DNA from: an uncultured Lachnoclostridium sp.
GTDB taxonomy: Bacteria > Bacillota > Clostridia > Lachnospirales > Lachnospiraceae
Direction of reading: 5' to 3'
NCBI GenBank assembly: GCA_947369165.1
Contig: CANBKJ010000018.1
Coordinates: 1 to 41,320 of the forward strand
DNA length: 41,320 nucleotides
Shown: positions 37,258-41,320 of the stretch, piece by piece
Position numbering within the stretch: position 1 is the first letter of the stretch
Layout of the letters: each line of letters begins with the position of its first letter
Position numbers and translations under genes: made by a program
Notes under the pieces: model-generated
Told to the model about the DNA's origin: nothing
The model's input: only the letters and a program-made list of their open reading frames with translations
The model's database searches: none

Positions 37258-40200
37258 CTACTCCTTTCCAAGCAGATTCAGAAATTTCTGCCATATACTA
37301 ATCTTTTCTTCCTGCGTTTCCTCTGCTTCCTCTATTTCCTCTTTTTCAATAGCTTCCGTTTTCATCGCAAACATGACAGATTTTACATCCTGATTTTTTT
37401 CTGACAGAAAAGAAACTGTTTCCTCATTTTTACCGGTCATCTCATCAATGGTATCTGTAATGGCGTCCGATATTTTATCATCCATGTCTGAAGTTTCGCT
37501 CTCAAATTCCGCACAGCCGTCAAACATTTCTTCCGCACCATCGTACAAATCTGCTGTCCCTTCCGCCAATGAAACAGCCCCCTCTGTGATCTGCCCGTAT
37601 GCATCATTTAACGCAGACACTCCTTCTGTATAACTCCCAATCCCTTTGTCAAGCGTTCCATAGTTCTTTGTCAGTCTGGCAATATTTTTCTTCAATTTTG
37701 TCATGTTTTTTGATAGGGATTTCAGGGAAGTTACCATAGACTGAATGTTTGTATTAAATTCTTTATATTTTTTCTGCAGCATCACAGCACCCTTCATCAA
37801 ATCCCCTTTTTCCGGATCTAATGCAGCGTCAAAACCGCAAATTAACTGATTGCTCCCCTCAATATAACTGGTATTCGCTTTCAACAAGGTCTCCATGCTG
37901 ATAAAAAGCCCGGCTTTTTGTATATAATCCGTAATTACAGTTGCATCGCCGCTGGCAGAATATGCCTGATAAAGCGTCAGAGCCTCTTTATCCTGCTTTT
38001 TTACTAGTTCCGCCAGCTTTTCCATAGCCGCAGATTCTTTTCCTGCAGCATAGGCTTCGTACAGCAAACGCTGTGTGTCCGTAATTCCTAAAGCCTGCAC
38101 TGCCTGCTTATTCTTGCTGGCCAAATCGCCTGCGCCGCTAAGTCCCGCCTGGGAAAGCCCTTTTTGAAAAGTGGAAATGCTCCCATCCATTGTTTTCAGA
38201 CCTCCTGCCAGCGAATCAATTCCTGCCTGTATCTGTTTTGATGCGGTTCCAAGTTTTGTCAGGTCATCTGTATCCATCTTGACGTTCTCTAATGCCTTTT
38301 CAATTTTTTTCAGAGCTTTCATGACCTCTGATGAACCATCTGTCAATCCTTCCGAATTTTCATCCAATTTTTTCAAGGCTTTTTCGATTTTCCGGATGCC
38401 CTCTTTCAAATCGCCACTTCCATCTTTCAAATCACCTGAACCCTCTTTCAGTTTATCTGCCCCATCACGCAGATCAGAAGCCGCATCCTGAATGTCTGTT
38501 ACTTTATCCTGCAATTTGTTTTCATCCATGTCGATATCCAGATTCAGCTTTACGGCATTTACAGAAATCCCATCCATCTCAAAATCTCTTACGTCCGTAT
38601 GGATGACAATATCCTTTTTTTTGCCGGGCAGGATAATGTAAGATAACTGCTTATCCGAACCCACATTGGCAATCGTGGCCCCATCAGCCGTAATATTGCT
38701 GCACCGTTCCGAATCCAGCAGTACCGCAGCCTGGAGCGCATAACCATTCCAAAAAGATTCGTCACAGTTTTTATTCTTGGTTATTTTCATTGAAATTTCC
38801 AGACTTCCGCTTTTACCTGCCAGTTCCTCCGGGGCAGTCTCTTTTCCATCCAGTTTATAAATGATTTTAATATTCCAAGGCAGATTTTTTTCCTTTAGAT
38901 TACCCTGATAATACAATTTAGGAACAGTAGAATCGACTTCGACCATCTCCCCGTTGAAAACGACTTCATCCGATGAGGTCATATTCCTTACATCCGAATA
39001 AGAACCATAATCCGTATGACGTCCTTTCCCCGACAAGATATTTACCGCATAAACCCCCGTCACATTCCCCGATGCATCCATCATGCCGTAAACTACTTCT
39101 TCCTTGGATAGTGTTGCGGCTTCTGCCATATTACTGTTAGCAAAACTGCTGATTCCTACAGCAAACACCAATACCATAGCCGCAAATTTTTTATTTCTTT
39201 TCCTGCTCATTGCCTTTTTCTCCTTTCTCTGAAATAAACCATCAAACAAATATAATAGTCCCGGCAGCACAAAAAGCACCGCAAACACGGAACATAAAGT
39301 CCCTTTTCCCAACAGCATTCCTAACTGGGATAAAAGTCCATGTGTCGAAATAAACCCCAGCAAAAAACCTACCACAGTAAGGGTAATACCAGAAGTCAGC
39401 ACCGATACCGTTACACTGGAAACCGTTTCTATGATGCTTTCTTTTTTATCCAGTAGTTTTCGCTTCTCCCGGTAGTGGTCGGTAAAAAGAATCGCATAAT
39501 CCACTGTAGCACCTAACTGGATGGAACTGATAATTAAATAAGCAATGTAGAACAATGGATTCCCATCATAATAGTAAAAGGATAAATTCAGCCAGATTGC
39601 CGTTTCTATGGTTGCAACCAGTATGACCGGAAGCATTACGGATCGGATTGTCAGCACAAGTACCAAAAATACAGCGGCTATCGCAATCAGGTTTACTTTT
39701 ATCATGTCTGCCTCTACGGTATTTTTCAAATCATAGGTACTGACGCCTTCTCCTGCCAAATAATAATTGCCCGGATAATACTGCTCCGCCAGTTTTCGGA
39801 CGGTATCAATTAACTCTGTTGTTTCTTGTCCCTCATAAGGTACTTTTACCGAAAGTACCATTCGGCTGTACCCCTTCGATTCCAACAGGCTTAAACTCTC
39901 TTCATCCAGATATTCATACGGTACCTGTGCGCCCGCCATATCCACATAAGAAATCAGATTCGTGACCTCTGGTATATCATGTAGTTTCTGTGACAGTTTC
40001 ATTTCCGCTGCGGTGTCTCCTTTTGGCACCATCAATACATAAGTATCATTTTTTCCAAAGATTTCTTCAATCGCTGCCGTATCATTTCCTAATTTCGTGT
40101 CTTTTCCAAAAATGTGGGACGAGCCATAGTAGTAACTGTTATTCACGCTGGCAAGGTAGGACGGCACGACCAAAGCCATAAAGCAAAATGCCAGAGGCAG

Positions 40201-41253
40201 CATCAATTTTGTAATCAGTATGCCAAATTTATGAAATGACGGCATAAAAGAGCGGTGTCTTGTTTTATCCATGAGCGGATAAAAAGTAAGTATCAGTCCG
40301 GGCATAAAAAGAAATACAGTCAGCAGACTGATAGCAATTCCTTTTGCCAGTGCCAGCCCAAGATCCGGTCCAATCTGAAAGCGCATCAGCACCAGTGCCA
40401 GAAAGCCGATTACCGTAGTAATACCGCTTGATAGAATGGAAGACAAAGACCCACACAGTGCGTTCCTCATCGCTCTTTTTACATCTTTCTCATTCTTTCT
40501 GCATCTTTCAAAACTGTGCATTAAAAAAACGGAATAATCTAAAGAAACTGCAAGCTGCAATATACTTCCCGCTGCATTTGTAACAAAGGATATTTCACCG
40601 AATATCAGATTACTTCCTGCATTAATTAAAATGGCAACACCAAGCTCTGTTAATACAATCAGGGGCTCCAGCCATGATGTCGTTGTCAAAAGCAGAATAA
40701 AAAGTACAAATAATACCGCTGCTATCGTAATTTTTCCTATTTCACTTACCGTGCTGTCCGTTGCCGCTGCTGTGCTGACCGCAGCCCCGGACATAGCATT
40801 GTCTTCTCCAATCAATTCCTGTATGGCGGCTACGGCAGAAAGGTTTTTTTCCTCATCAATTGTAATGGAATACAGCGCACACCCGTCTTTATAATAGGTT
40901 TCCACCACATCCTGATCCTGTAATTCCAATGGCTCCCGCATATCGACAGAATCATCCAGCCAAACAACGGAATCCACACCATCAATGTTTTCTATTTTTT
41001 CTTTATATTCCAGAGCATCTGTCAAAGACACATCCCGGATCATCGCCCTTGCCCCCGGTATCCCGCCGTCAAATTCTTCTTTCATCACGTCGAGCGCCAC
41101 TGTGGAGTCCGATTCTTCCGGCAGATAGGAGTTCATATCATAATTTACCTGCACCATTGGTATTAAGAACAGGGATATGACTGCTAAGGTAAAGAAAAGA
41201 AATAGTATCTGTTTCCTAATGCGAATTATCTTTTCAAAAAACGCTTCTTTCAT
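37258..41253 (-). CDS. MMPL/RND transporter fused to a YhgE/Pip-like heptad-rich secreted domain
   Basis: About 1331 aa. Residues 1-680 form an MMPL-type pump with 11-12 membrane helices and two large extracytoplasmic loops. At residue 682 a second protein seems to begin: Met-Ser-Arg-Lys-Arg, a signal-peptide-like helix (FAAMVLVFAVGISSFANS, then AEAA), then a beta-rich region and long helical repeats (DGADKLKEGSGDLKDGSGDL..., TDGSSEVMKALKK...) as in YhgE/Pip proteins. A perfect AAAGGAG lies 9 nt before that internal ATG (39210). The C-terminus is acidic without the usual final helix. GAGAGG lies 9 nt before ATG 41253. It probably exports a lipid or surface component. Confidence 0.85.
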   Translation of the reverse strand: MKEAFFEKIIRIRKQILFLFFTLAVISLFLIPMVQVNYDMNSYLPEESDSTVALDVMKEEFDGGIPGARAMIRDVSLTDALEYKEKIENIDGVDSVVWLDDSVDMREPLELQDQDVVETYYKDGCALYSITIDEEKNLSAVAAIQELIGEDNAMSGAAVSTAAATDSTVSEIGKITIAAVLFVLFILLLTTTSWLEPLIVLTELGVAILINAGSNLIFGEISFVTNAAGSILQLAVSLDYSVFLMHSFERCRKNEKDVKRAMRNALCGSLSSILSSGITTVIGFLALVLMRFQIGPDLGLALAKGIAISLLTVFLFMPGLILTFYPLMDKTRHRSFMPSFHKFGILITKLMLPLAFCFMALVVPSYLASVNNSYYYGSSHIFGKDTKLGNDTAAIEEIFGKNDTYVLMVPKGDTAAEMKLSQKLHDIPEVTNLISYVDMAGAQVPYEYLDEESLSLLESKGYSRMVLSVKVPYEGQETTELIDTVRKLAEQYYPGNYYLAGEGVSTYDLKNTVEADMIKVNLIAIAAVFLVLVLTIRSVMLPVILVATIETAIWLNLSFYYYDGNPLFYIAYLIISSIQLGATVDYAILFTDHYREKRKLLDKKESIIETVSSVTVSVLTSGITLTVVGFLLGFISTHGLLSQLGMLLGKGTLCSVFAVLFVLPGLLYLFDGLFQRKEKKAMSRKRNKKFAAMVLVFAVGISSFANSNMAEAATLSKEEVVYGMMDASGNVTGVYAVNILSGKGRHTDYGSYSDVRNMTSSDEVVFNGEMVEVDSTVPKLYYQGNLKEKNLPWNIKIIYKLDGKETAPEELAGKSGSLEISMKITKNKNCDESFWNGYALQAAVLLDSERCSNITADGATIANVGSDKQLSYIILPGKKKDIVIHTDVRDFEMDGISVNAVKLNLDIDMDENKLQDKVTDIQDAASDLRDGADKLKEGSGDLKDGSGDLKEGIRKIEKALKKLDENSEGLTDGSSEVMKALKKIEKALENVKMDTDDLTKLGTASKQIQAGIDSLAGGLKTMDGSISTFQKGLSQAGLSGAGDLASKNKQAVQALGITDTQRLLYEAYAAGKESAAMEKLAELVKKQDKEALTLYQAYSASGDATVITDYIQKAGLFISMETLLKANTSYIEGSNQLICGFDAALDPEKGDLMKGAVMLQKKYKEFNTNIQSMVTSLKSLSKNMTKLKKNIARLTKNYGTLDKGIGSYTEGVSALNDAYGQITEGAVSLAEGTADLYDGAEEMFDGCAEFESETSDMDDKISDAITDTIDEMTGKNEETVSFLSEKNQDVKSVMFAMKTEAIEKEEIEEAEETQEEKISIWQKFLNLLGKE

Positions 41254-41292
41254 GCTATACATCCTCTCTATCTATAAGATTTTATTCCATTT

Positions 41293-41309
41293 ATCAACAA
41301 ACTGTTGAT
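41293..41309. promoter_or_regulatory. Palindromic operator upstream of the MMPL fusion gene
   Basis: ATCAACA/TGTTGAT with a 3-bp centre, 40 bp before the start codon and overlapping the likely -35 (TTGTTG or TTGATA, with TATAGA near 41270). It looks like a TetR-type site; MMPL pumps of this kind are usually next to a TetR gene, which would lie to the right of the window. Confidence 0.5.
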
Positions 41310-41320
41310 TTATTGTTCTG

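Overview
The window looks like a gut Firmicute of the Lachnospiraceae/Clostridia type. Shine-Dalgarno sites are strong AGGAGG, promoters are TTGACA/TATAAT, the flanks carry a YtrA-type GntR/ABC cassette and a GH43 xylosidase, and the centre is an integrative conjugative element (ICE) with a Tn916-like integrase and a VirB4/VirD4/PrgI/TrbL/NlpC-P60 transfer module. The exact species cannot be told from the sequence.

Left flank (1-6.7 kb, apparently chromosomal): a GH43 beta-xylosidase/arabinosidase gene; tRNA-Leu(CAA) with its own promoter and terminator; then, on the minus strand, a YtrA-like repressor, an ABC ATPase, an ABC-2 permease and a membrane-anchored protein. Between the last two, a 101-bp unit is tandemly triplicated and yields two extra 32-34-residue membrane-peptide ORFs. 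A GNAT acetyltransferase and a small, probably truncated ORF follow.

ICE (about 6.7 kb to at least 36.5 kb, all genes on the minus strand, described here from right to left as transcribed). A promoter at about 36.5 kb with a terminator-like leader precedes the transfer operon: VirB2-like pilin, TrbL/VirB6, NlpC/P60-3D hydrolase, PrgI, VirB4, accessory proteins, VirD4, an acidic disordered protein, a frameshifted NPN-DWY-GGRW protein and a DNA methyltransferase. An Rpn/PD-(D/E)XK gene sits alone. A second promoter plus attenuator (19.75-19.95 kb) drives a DNA recombination/replication operon: DUF932-like, YqaJ exonuclease, DUF7768-like, RecD-like helicase, a small unknown, a putative single-strand annealing protein, and a CHC2/toprim primase-like protein. 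It ends at an intrinsic terminator at 11.9 kb. A ParM/ParR pair, an XRE regulator, a sigma-like factor with a switch-like leader, a helix-turn-helix protein, excisionase and integrase complete the left end. No relaxase is visible.

Right part (36.6-41.3 kb): a cytidylate-kinase-like protein and a 1331-residue fusion of an MMPL/RND transporter to a YhgE/Pip-like heptad-rich secreted domain, with a palindromic operator at the extreme right. Whether these are ICE cargo or chromosome is unresolved.

The most striking observations are: the triplicated coupled mini-ORF unit; several promoter-terminator-gene leaders spread over the ICE; a two-hairpin module repeated in two distant intercistronic gaps; an A-AAA-AAT slip site exactly where a conserved-looking C-terminus changes frame; heavily overlapping transfer genes; and a compact exonuclease/annealing-protein/helicase set carried by a conjugative element.
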